This document shows, in pieces, positions 26,083 to 32,061 of a DNA stretch of 32,061 nt. Source of the DNA: Alcaligenaceae bacterium (GTDB taxonomy: Bacteria > Pseudomonadota > Gammaproteobacteria > Burkholderiales > Burkholderiaceae_B); the NCBI GenBank assembly GCA_030452305.1, contig JAKDMO010000007.1:1-32061 (forward strand). The letters are read 5' to 3'. The first letter of the stretch is position 1. Each line of letters starts with the position of its first letter. The position numbers and the translations under genes are program-made. The notes below the pieces were generated by a model that was not told where the DNA came from, made no database searches, and saw only the letters and a program-made list of their open reading frames with translations.

Positions 26083-26895
26083 ATGTCACGTATTTATTCA
26101 CTGGCCCAGCTCACCACGCTGGAACTTTCACCACCCGAAATGGTGACCGCCTCGGCAAAGGCCGGCTACCAAGCCTGCGGACTACGCCTGCTGCCGGTCG
26201 CACCCGGCGGGGTCGCCTACCGGCTGATGGACGATCCGGTGATGCTCAAGGAAACCCTGGCCCGCATGGCGGACACTGGTGTCCTGATCGGCGATATCGA
26301 AATTATTCGCCTCGCGGAGCACTTCAACCCCAAGGACTATGAACGATTCTTCGAGGTCGGCCAACAACTCGGCGCGAGCAAGATCCTGGTCGCGGGCGAC
26401 GACCCTGACGAGCAGCGCGTCACTGAGTCCTTTGCACGACTGTGCGAGGCCTGCCTGCCCTATGACCTGACCGCCGATATCGAATTCATGCCCTGGATCG
26501 GCGTGGACTCGTTATCCAAGGCGCAGCGCGTCGTCGCCACAGCCGGGCAGAGCAACGGCGGCGTACTGGTGGACGCCCTGCACTTTGCCCGCTCGAAGAG
26601 CACCCTGGACGAACTGGCTGCGCTGCCGCCCTCGATGATCCACTATGCTCAGATCTGCGATGGCCCGGCCGGTATTCCCGCAAGCACCGAGGAACTGATC
26701 CATACGGCCCGCTGCGAACGATTGCTGCCCGGCGAAGGCGGGCTGCCCCTGGCGGATATTTTCAAACGCCTGCCTGCGGACACGCTGATCAGCGTGGAAA
26801 TCCCGCACGACAAGCGCTGCGCCGAAATGGGGCCACAGGCCTGGGCGAACGAGACCCTGAAGGCCTCGCGCCGCCTGATCGAAAGCCTGGACTAG
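26083..26895 (+). CDS. TIM-barrel sugar phosphate isomerase/epimerase-like enzyme
   Basis: This 270-residue protein has the xylose isomerase-like TIM-barrel (AP endonuclease 2) pattern. Candidate divalent-metal ligands are Glu134 in ADIEFMPW, Asp164 and His167 in LVDALHFARS, His187/Gln190 in IHYAQICD, and Glu239 in SVEIP. The superfamily includes sugar and keto-sugar isomerases/epimerases and 3-dehydroshikimate dehydratases. The dehydrogenase neighbours make a dehydratase or isomerase acting on an oxidised ring a reasonable guess, but only a guess. AGGAG lies 12 bases before the ATG, 38 bases after the Gfo/Idh stop. Its TAG stop shares the bases CTAG with the stop of the convergent flavoprotein gene. 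Confidence 0.88.
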   Translation: MSRIYSLAQLTTLELSPPEMVTASAKAGYQACGLRLLPVAPGGVAYRLMDDPVMLKETLARMADTGVLIGDIEIIRLAEHFNPKDYERFFEVGQQLGASKILVAGDDPDEQRVTESFARLCEACLPYDLTADIEFMPWIGVDSLSKAQRVVATAGQSNGGVLVDALHFARSKSTLDELAALPPSMIHYAQICDGPAGIPASTEELIHTARCERLLPGEGGLPLADIFKRLPADTLISVEIPHDKRCAEMGPQAWANETLKASRRLIESLD

Positions 26896-28631
26896 GCTAC
26901 GGCCGCCTGGCCGGGCTGCACTGCCCGGCCAGCCGCGTGAGTTCCCGCGATATACCCAAAGGTCAGGCCCGGCCCCAGGGTGATCCCCGGTCCAGGGTAG
27001 GTACCGCCCATGATCGAATGCATGTCATTGCCGCAGGCATACAGGCCGCTTATCGGCTGCCCATCCTTATCCAGGACGCGCGCCAACTCGTCGGTCACCA
27101 GGCCGGTCGCCGCACCGATATCGCCCGGATACAGGCGTACCGCATAGAACGGCCCCTGCTCAATGGACCCGAGCGTCGGGTTCGGACCCGGCCATGTCGC
27201 GTCGCCGTTCCCTTTCTGATAATCGGTTTCGCCACGATGGAAATCGGGGTCGACCCCCGTGCGGGCGTATTCATTGTTCTTTGCCACACTGTCCTTCAGG
27301 TTCACTGGATCGACCCCCAGCTTCGCAGCCAGCGCGTCCAGCGTATCGGCCTGCACCAGGTAGCCATCCGCCAAAAACGGCGCCAGTCCCTTGCCGCCCG
27401 GGCGCACCATGCCCAGCCCGTAGCGCCGCAGGGCCGCCTGATCCGTAACCAGATAGGCGGGAATGCTGGGCACATCCTGGTTGGCTGCCTGCATCGCAAT
27501 TCCAAACAAGTGGTAGGACGTCGTCTCGTTCAAAAAGCGCCGGCCCTGTTGATTGACCACAATCATCCCGGGCTTGCCACGATCCATCAGGAAATGAGGG
27601 AACACAGCCGTGCTGCCGTCCTTGCGCTTGCGCACCGACACCGGCGCCCAGAATGCATTGCTCAAGCCCCCCGAGCCAAAATGCGCGCCGATTTCCAGGG
27701 CCAGATCCTGCGCGCGGCCGGTATGTCCGGGCGCACCGGGGCACCATTCCGGATTGGCGCCAGGCAACATCTCGGCACGCCGCTGAGGATGACGATTGAA
27801 GCCGCCGCTGGCGAGGATCAGGCCCCGGCCCACGGCGATGCGCGCCTGTGTGCCCTGCTGTTTCAGCGTCACCGCCTCAATCCCCGAGGCCCCGCGCTCG
27901 ATACCTTCCAATTCGGTATTGCACAGTATGGTCACGCCGCGCTGAATCAGGGAATACAGCAGCCGCGCAATCAAGGCATTGCCCATGACCAGCCGCGTAC
28001 CGCGCGGGTATTTCAGACGATCCATGGCATGCCGACCAATGATTCCGATCGAATAGGCCAGGGACTTCAGCGAGTGCTTCATATTCAGCAGATGAGCGAT
28101 ATCGTCGCGATCCACCATCATTCCGCCCAGAACCGTGAACTCGGGAATGGGCGGACGCACCAGCCTGAACGCATCGCCCAGCTTGCGCCCGTCGAACGGC
28201 AGGGGCTCAAGCGAGCGCCCGCGCAGGGTCGAGCCCTCTAGATCAGAGATATAGTCCGGATGAAACGGTCGCGCCCGATACTTGACCTCGGACCCGCCCT
28301 CGATGCGTTCCACGGCCTTGGCACCGTTCTGTATGAAGGCCTCACGCAATGCGGCGGGCGCGCGATCCCCGACCGCCAGATCCAGATAACGCCGCACCGC
28401 ACCAGGGGTGTCGTCCTGATTGACCGCCGCACCATGCCTGGTGTTCGGAATCCAGGTCGTGCCTGCGGAAAAGGCGCTGCTGCCCCCCACATACCCGGTA
28501 CGCTCCACCAACAGCACGCGCGCGCCGTCCATTGCAGCAAACAGGGCCGCCGACATGCCGGCGTTGCCCGCACCCACCACCACGACATCAAACTCAGCAT
28601 CCTGTCCCAGTTGATCCAGCTTATCCGTCAT
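26892..28631 (-). CDS. KstD-like FAD-dependent dehydrogenase, divergent type (module B)
   Basis: This 579-residue flavoprotein of the fumarate reductase/KstD superfamily has the FAD site VVVGAGNAGMSAAL (17-30), VERTGYVGGSSAFSAGTTWIP and the C-terminal TYPGPGITLGPGLTFGY with Tyr545 and Gly549 at the KstD ketone-polarising positions. It differs more from the flavoproteins at 11814 and 28748 than they do from each other. For example, it has EGSTLRGRSLEPLPFDGRKL where they have a shorter loop, so it probably takes a different substrate or step. The ATG at 28631 has GGGAGG six bases upstream; a GTG one codon earlier is possible. It is transcribed alone, divergent from the next flavoprotein, and no signal peptide is seen. 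Confidence 0.9.
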   Translation of the reverse strand: MTDKLDQLGQDAEFDVVVVGAGNAGMSAALFAAMDGARVLLVERTGYVGGSSAFSAGTTWIPNTRHGAAVNQDDTPGAVRRYLDLAVGDRAPAALREAFIQNGAKAVERIEGGSEVKYRARPFHPDYISDLEGSTLRGRSLEPLPFDGRKLGDAFRLVRPPIPEFTVLGGMMVDRDDIAHLLNMKHSLKSLAYSIGIIGRHAMDRLKYPRGTRLVMGNALIARLLYSLIQRGVTILCNTELEGIERGASGIEAVTLKQQGTQARIAVGRGLILASGGFNRHPQRRAEMLPGANPEWCPGAPGHTGRAQDLALEIGAHFGSGGLSNAFWAPVSVRKRKDGSTAVFPHFLMDRGKPGMIVVNQQGRRFLNETTSYHLFGIAMQAANQDVPSIPAYLVTDQAALRRYGLGMVRPGGKGLAPFLADGYLVQADTLDALAAKLGVDPVNLKDSVAKNNEYARTGVDPDFHRGETDYQKGNGDATWPGPNPTLGSIEQGPFYAVRLYPGDIGAATGLVTDELARVLDKDGQPISGLYACGNDMHSIMGGTYPGPGITLGPGLTFGYIAGTHAAGRAVQPGQAAVA

Positions 28632-28665
28632 CACTCGCCTCCCTCGTTAAACGCGTCTTCAATTT

Positions 28666-28725
28666 CAGAATGGTATTCCATTCTGCAAAAGTTGAATATA
28701 ATACAAAAACGGAATAGCATTCAAT
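28666..28725. promoter_or_regulatory. Divergent promoter with two candidate IclR operators
   Basis: CAGAATGG-TATT-CCATTCTG (28666-28685) is a perfect 8-bp inverted repeat. On the minus strand it contains GGAATACCATTC, a match to GGAAY-N3-ATTC. The second site, CGGAATAGCATTCAAT, is at 28710-28725, 44 bases away centre to centre. A consensus -10, TATAAT (28697-28702), lies between them and serves the plus-strand flavoprotein. For the minus-strand gene, TTGAAT (28724-28719) with TATATT or TATTAT near 28696-28703 is likely. A protein at either site would block both promoters. Confidence 0.62.
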
Positions 28726-28747
28726 TAAAATATGAATGGGGACTTCA

Positions 28748-30487
28748 ATGCAGCAATGCGATGTACTGGTCATCGGCTCGGGCGCAGCCGGCCTGGCCAC
28801 AGCCGTCACGGCCGCCACACTGGGCCTGAAGGTCGTCGTCCTGGAAAAGGAAGCGGTGCTGGGCGGAACCAGCGCCTGGTCGGGTGGCTGGATGTGGATT
28901 CCACGCAACCCACTGGCGGTCGCTGCCGGGATCAAGGAAGACATCGAGGTGCCCAGGCAGTACCTTCGCGATGAACTGGGCGACGGATTTGACCCTGACC
29001 GGATCGATACCTTCCTGGAAAACGGCCCGGAAATGGTCGAATTCTTTCAGACGCGCACGGCGGTGCGATTCATAGACGGCAATAAAATCCCCGACTTCCA
29101 TGATACGTCGAAAGCTTCGGGCCGCGGTGGGCGCTCGGTGGGATCCGCGCCGTATGACGGTCGGCAACTCGGCCCTCTGATTCACAAGCTGCGGCGCCCA
29201 CTGGACGAAACCACCCTGCGCGGCCTGGCGATTGCATCCGGCCAGGACATGGTGCATTTTTTCAACGCGTCCCGCGCGCCGAAATCCGCCTGGTATGTCA
29301 CAAAGCGCCTGCTGGCCTTCGCCCGCGACCTGATTGTGCACGGCCGATCCATGGCATTGGTCAATGGCAACGCACTAGTGGCACGCCTGTTGCGATCGGC
29401 GCTTGACCAGGGTGTGACACTGGTCACCGAAGCGCATGTCGATGAGTTGACTCAGGAAGGCGGCCGCGTCGCCGGTGCGCGGGTATCGATAGACGGCCGG
29501 GTGGACACAATCCACGCCCGCCGCGCCGTGGTCATGGCCTGCGGCGGCTTTCCACACGATCATCAGCGCCAGCGGACGGCATTTCCAAACACCCCGACCG
29601 GGCATGAACACTGGTCGGCCGCGCCCCGTGGAAACACGGGCGACGGCATCCGGCTGGCACAGGCGGCGGGTGCATACTTTGATAATCAGCCGGCCAGCCC
29701 GGCCGCGTGGGCGCCGGTATCTCTGGTTCACCGCAGCGACGGGCGAGTCGCACATTTTCCGCATTTGATCGAGCGCGCAAAGCCCGGCCTGATTGCCGTG
29801 ATGCGCGACGGTCGCCGCTTTGTCAACGAGGCCGGCTCGTATCACGACTTCATCGCCGCCTTGATCGCGGCCACCCCCGAAGGGCAGCCGGCCGAAGCCT
29901 GGCTGATCTGCGACCATCCATTCCAGCGCCGCTACGGTCTGGGTGTATCCAAGCCCTTCCCCTTTCCCACATCGCCTTATGTGCGCTCCGGCTACCTGAA
30001 TCAGGCCTCGTCCATTGGCCAACTGGCCCAGGTCTGCGAAATCGACGCGCAGGGGTTGGCACACACAGTCTCGATCTACAACGCACACGCCGCCCAGGGC
30101 CTGGACCCAGAATTCGGCCGAGGCACGACGCCCTACAACCGCATCCAGGGCGATCCTGCCCACAGCCCGAATCCCTGCGTGAAACCCATCGCCCAGGGCC
30201 CCTATTACGCCCTGCGCATCTATCCTGGTAGCCTGGGCACGTTCTCGGGCATTCGAACCAATGCGCTGGGCCAGGCGCTGAATGAAACAGGCGAACTCGT
30301 CGAGGGGCTGTACGCAGTCGGAAACGACAGCGCCAGCATCATGGCCGGACACTATCCTGCCGGCGGCATCACCCTGGGCCCGGCCATGACCTTCGGCTAC
30401 ATCATCGGCAAGCACTTGGCCGGAACCCCTGCGCAGCAAGCTTCTGCAGACCCAAGCAACTCACCACTTCAAGAGGAAACACTATGA
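28748..30487 (+). CDS. KstD-like FAD-dependent dehydrogenase paired with NIPSNAP (module B)
   Basis: This 579-residue flavoprotein has VIGSGAAGLATAV (8-20) for FAD binding, EKEAVLGGTSAWSGGWMWIP, and the C-terminal HYPAGGITLGPAMTFGY with Tyr536 and Gly540 in the KstD positions. It is close to the module A flavoprotein along its length; both have GNAL-ARL, RGNTGDGIR or TGNTGDGIR, and EFGRGTT-YNR. So the two are probably paralogues with related substrates. The ATG at 28748 is preferred over 28736 because GGGGA lies five bases ahead of it. The last bases overlap the NIPSNAP start (ATGA). Confidence 0.9.
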   Translation: MQQCDVLVIGSGAAGLATAVTAATLGLKVVVLEKEAVLGGTSAWSGGWMWIPRNPLAVAAGIKEDIEVPRQYLRDELGDGFDPDRIDTFLENGPEMVEFFQTRTAVRFIDGNKIPDFHDTSKASGRGGRSVGSAPYDGRQLGPLIHKLRRPLDETTLRGLAIASGQDMVHFFNASRAPKSAWYVTKRLLAFARDLIVHGRSMALVNGNALVARLLRSALDQGVTLVTEAHVDELTQEGGRVAGARVSIDGRVDTIHARRAVVMACGGFPHDHQRQRTAFPNTPTGHEHWSAAPRGNTGDGIRLAQAAGAYFDNQPASPAAWAPVSLVHRSDGRVAHFPHLIERAKPGLIAVMRDGRRFVNEAGSYHDFIAALIAATPEGQPAEAWLICDHPFQRRYGLGVSKPFPFPTSPYVRSGYLNQASSIGQLAQVCEIDAQGLAHTVSIYNAHAAQGLDPEFGRGTTPYNRIQGDPAHSPNPCVKPIAQGPYYALRIYPGSLGTFSGIRTNALGQALNETGELVEGLYAVGNDSASIMAGHYPAGGITLGPAMTFGYIIGKHLAGTPAQQASADPSNSPLQEETL

Positions 30488-31101
30488 CTACGCTATACGA
30501 TGTCGTGACACTGACCGTCAACATGGGCGCCACCGGCGACGTGATGGCACGAGTACGCGATGCTGCGCCGGCCAAAGGCGCCACGCTGCACGGAATATGG
30601 TTCTCGGATATCGGGGAACTGGGTAGAGTCATGGTCTTGCGCAGCTTTGAGTCCGCAGAGGAACTGGTTGCGGCTCGGCAGGCACAACTGCTCGACGGAA
30701 CCTATTTCGGCACCGACGGCCTGATCGCCGACGTCGATATCAGCACCTACGCCCACTTCCCCTTCCTGCCCGCCATTCGCCACGGCGAGTTCGGTTCAAT
30801 CTACGAAATGCGCGTCTACGGCATCAAACGCGGCACAGGCCTGCAGGCCACCATCGACGCGTGGGAGGACTCCATTCCAAAGCGCACCGAGCTCTCGCAC
30901 CTGGTGGGCGCCATGTACGCGCTGGACGGCACGACACCTCGGTTCCTGAACATCTGGCCATATGCCAGCCTGAACGACCGATCACGCATTCGCGGCGAAG
31001 CGGTGGCCCAAGGCATCTGGCCACCCAAGGGCGGCCCGGCCAATCTGACCACGATGGAATCCACAATTTATATGCCCGCGCCGTTCTCGCCCCTACGCTG
31101 A
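30484..31101 (+). CDS. NIPSNAP family protein, two-domain form
   Basis: This 205-residue protein has two barrel-like halves: an N-terminal half of about 95 residues with a weaker pattern, and a C-terminal half starting SIYEMRVYGIKRGTG with the NIPSNAP features FLNIWPYASLNDRSRIRGEA and a final strand ESTIYMPAPFSPL. The family has an alpha/beta barrel fold and no established reaction. AAGAGGAAAC precedes the ATG, and it overlaps the flavoprotein stop by four bases, so the two are made together. It is about twice the length of the module A NIPSNAP protein, which may act as a dimer to the same effect. Confidence 0.85.
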   Translation: MTTLYDVVTLTVNMGATGDVMARVRDAAPAKGATLHGIWFSDIGELGRVMVLRSFESAEELVAARQAQLLDGTYFGTDGLIADVDISTYAHFPFLPAIRHGEFGSIYEMRVYGIKRGTGLQATIDAWEDSIPKRTELSHLVGAMYALDGTTPRFLNIWPYASLNDRSRIRGEAVAQGIWPPKGGPANLTTMESTIYMPAPFSPLR

Positions 31102-31163
31102 CCACCTGTCGTATCATGTAAGCCCTTGTATCACCCAACCAGCTCGATGTAGGAGAGTTCACC

Positions 31164-31967
31164 ATGAGCGGCAGCCTGCAGCGTGGCATGGCAATTCTGG
31201 AATTGCTCGCAACCACGCCTCACCCCCTGCCTTTGCGTGATATCGCGCAAAGTGTCAATGGCCCACCCACCACCGTGCATCGGATACTGGGTATTCTGGC
31301 CGAAGCCGGCTTCATCAATCAGGTCAAGGACAACGGCGACTATTACCTGAGCCTGAAGTTGGCCTCACTGGGGCTGATCGGGCTGGCGAACACGGGTATC
31401 AACGGCGTGGCGCAGCCCATCCTCGACAGGCTGGCCACCGAGACCGGCGAACTGGTTCGTCTGGGCATCATCGAAGACGATAAAATGGTGTTCATCGCCA
31501 AGGCGGCGGTGCCCCGATACGGGCTGCGCTACGACCCCGATGCGGGCCAGGAAGCCCCGCTGTACTGTACGGCCAGCGGGCAGGCCTGGCTGCTGAACCT
31601 GTCTGATGAGGAGGCCCTGAGGATCATTTCCCGACAGGATCTCACCTTCCAGCAGCAGCAACACGGCCCAAATGCACCCATGACCATCCAGCAATTCCTG
31701 AAAGGGCTGCAGGCTGCGCGCAAACGCGGCTATGGCCTGAACCTGAATGCGTCCATGGCGGGGCTGAACGCCATTGCCGTAGCGATTACCCAGCCCACTA
31801 CTGGAAAAATCATTGGCTCTCTGAGTCTGGCGGGCCCATCAAGCCGATTCACCGAAGAACGGGCCAAGGAATTTCTGCCTGAACTAAAGAAGAACGCCGA
31901 AGAGCTATCGAGCATCACGCTATATCCCACAGCGCTGCTGGGCGAATCCTCGCCCTACCACACCTAG
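31164..31967 (+). CDS. IclR-family transcriptional regulator
   Basis: This 267-residue regulator has an N-terminal winged helix (LRDIAQSVNGPPTTVHRILGILAEAGFI) and a C-terminal IclR effector domain with VRLGIIEDDKMVFIAKA, LYCTASGQAWL and GLNAIAVAI. IclR proteins bind short palindromes and respond to small organic acids; most repress, some activate catabolic operons. The shared GGAAY-N3-ATTC motif in the two module B divergent promoters is its likely target. No copy of the motif is seen directly upstream of iclR. TAGGAGAG lies eight bases before the ATG. The gene sits 62 bases after the NIPSNAP gene with no terminator between, so it may be partly co-transcribed. Confidence 0.92.
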   Translation: MSGSLQRGMAILELLATTPHPLPLRDIAQSVNGPPTTVHRILGILAEAGFINQVKDNGDYYLSLKLASLGLIGLANTGINGVAQPILDRLATETGELVRLGIIEDDKMVFIAKAAVPRYGLRYDPDAGQEAPLYCTASGQAWLLNLSDEEALRIISRQDLTFQQQQHGPNAPMTIQQFLKGLQAARKRGYGLNLNASMAGLNAIAVAITQPTTGKIIGSLSLAGPSSRFTEERAKEFLPELKKNAEELSSITLYPTALLGESSPYHT

Positions 31968-31976
31968 GCGCAGCCC

Positions 31977-32061
31977 TCAGTGCCCCCTGGCCCGGATCTC
32001 GGGCCAGGCCTTTTTCAGGTAATAGCACATCGACCAGACCGTCAGAATAGCGGCTACCACA
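31977..32061 (-). CDS. pgsA: CDP-diacylglycerol-glycerol-3-phosphate phosphatidyltransferase, C-terminal end (partial)
   Basis: The last 27 codons of a minus-strand gene run off the right edge. They read VVAAILTVWSMCYYLKKAWP and then EIRARGH before a TGA. This matches the end of PgsA, which in E. coli finishes with a very similar AAVLTLWSM helix followed by a short tail. PgsA makes phosphatidylglycerol phosphate, the first committed step to phosphatidylglycerol and cardiolipin, in the inner membrane. Only this fragment is visible, so the assignment rests on a short match. It converges with iclR, 9 bases apart. Confidence 0.7.
   Translation of the reverse strand, partial: VVAAILTVWSMCYYLKKAWPEIRARGH
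31986..32015 (+). terminator. Terminator of iclR lying inside the end of pgsA
   Basis: CCTGGCCCG (31986-31994) pairs perfectly with CGGGCCAGG (32000-32008), a 9-bp stem with a 5-base loop, followed by CC and five T residues. It is correctly oriented and placed to end iclR transcription, yet it lies within the coding end of the convergent pgsA gene. Confidence 0.75.

Noticed and set aside
26937-28241. A 434-codon plus-strand frame opposite the flavoprotein gene
   Set aside because: His/Gln/Arg-rich shadow of a gene with a complete FAD-binding fold on the other strand.
31102-31163. Repeated GTATCA before iclR as an autoregulatory site
   Set aside because: Only six bases repeated at 19-base spacing, with no palindrome and no match to the module B motif; too weak to call.

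Overview
The window looks like the chromosome of a high-GC betaproteobacterium (Burkholderiales, most likely Alcaligenaceae, near Bordetella, Achromobacter or Castellaniella). This rests on the fnr/cco/aceA/queF gene set, the PobR-type AraC regulator and codon use. No rRNA, tRNA, CRISPR array or insertion sequence was seen. There are two parts: a housekeeping/respiratory part (about 1-9,860) and a catabolic accessory part (about 9,870-31,970). The catabolic part ends against the 3' end of pgsA.

Part 1. An FNR-type oxygen sensor gene (65-793) converges on a long minus-strand operon for the high-affinity cbb3 cytochrome oxidase. In transcription order the operon is a CcoI-derived membrane protein, ccoS, ccoN, ccoO, ccoQ, ccoP, ccoG, a short FixH/CcoH-like gene and a small two-helix membrane gene. 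A perfect FNR box (TTGAT-N4-ATCAA, 7274-7287) lies at -41.5 relative to a TATAGT -10 element, so the operon should be induced at low oxygen by the regulator encoded next to it. The first gene is the oddest in this part. It is a P1B copper ATPase of the CcoI type reduced to its membrane helices: the CPC metal motif is kept, and the actuator, phosphorylation and nucleotide-binding domains are gone. Next come aceA (isocitrate lyase, with its own terminator), an AT-rich dyad-rich control region, and queF (queuosine biosynthesis).

Part 2 is made of two parallel catabolic modules. Module A (9,871-19,240) has a divergent PobR/HpaA-like AraC regulator and one long plus-strand operon: SDR dehydrogenase, KstD-like flavoprotein, NIPSNAP protein, second SDR, and a complete LivHMGFK-type ABC importer. 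Two 12-bp direct repeats exactly 21 bp apart in the divergent promoter are a good AraC-type operator. Module B (19,303-31,967) has a second ABC importer whose permease and both ATPases are fused into one 833-residue LivM-LivG-LivF protein. It also has a frameshifted shikimate-dehydrogenase-like gene, a Gfo/Idh/MocA oxidoreductase, a TIM-barrel isomerase/dehydratase-like enzyme, two more KstD-like flavoproteins, a second NIPSNAP protein and an IclR regulator. The two divergent promoter regions of module B share a motif, GGAAY-N3-ATTCAAT, that overlaps their predicted -35 elements. It is a candidate IclR operator.

Taken together, the modules look like uptake and stepwise oxidation (alcohol to ketone, then desaturation next to the ketone) of saturated or hydroxylated ring carboxylic acids, perhaps leading to aromatic products. 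The substrate cannot be named from sequence. No ring-cleavage dioxygenase, P450 or CoA ligase is present in the window.
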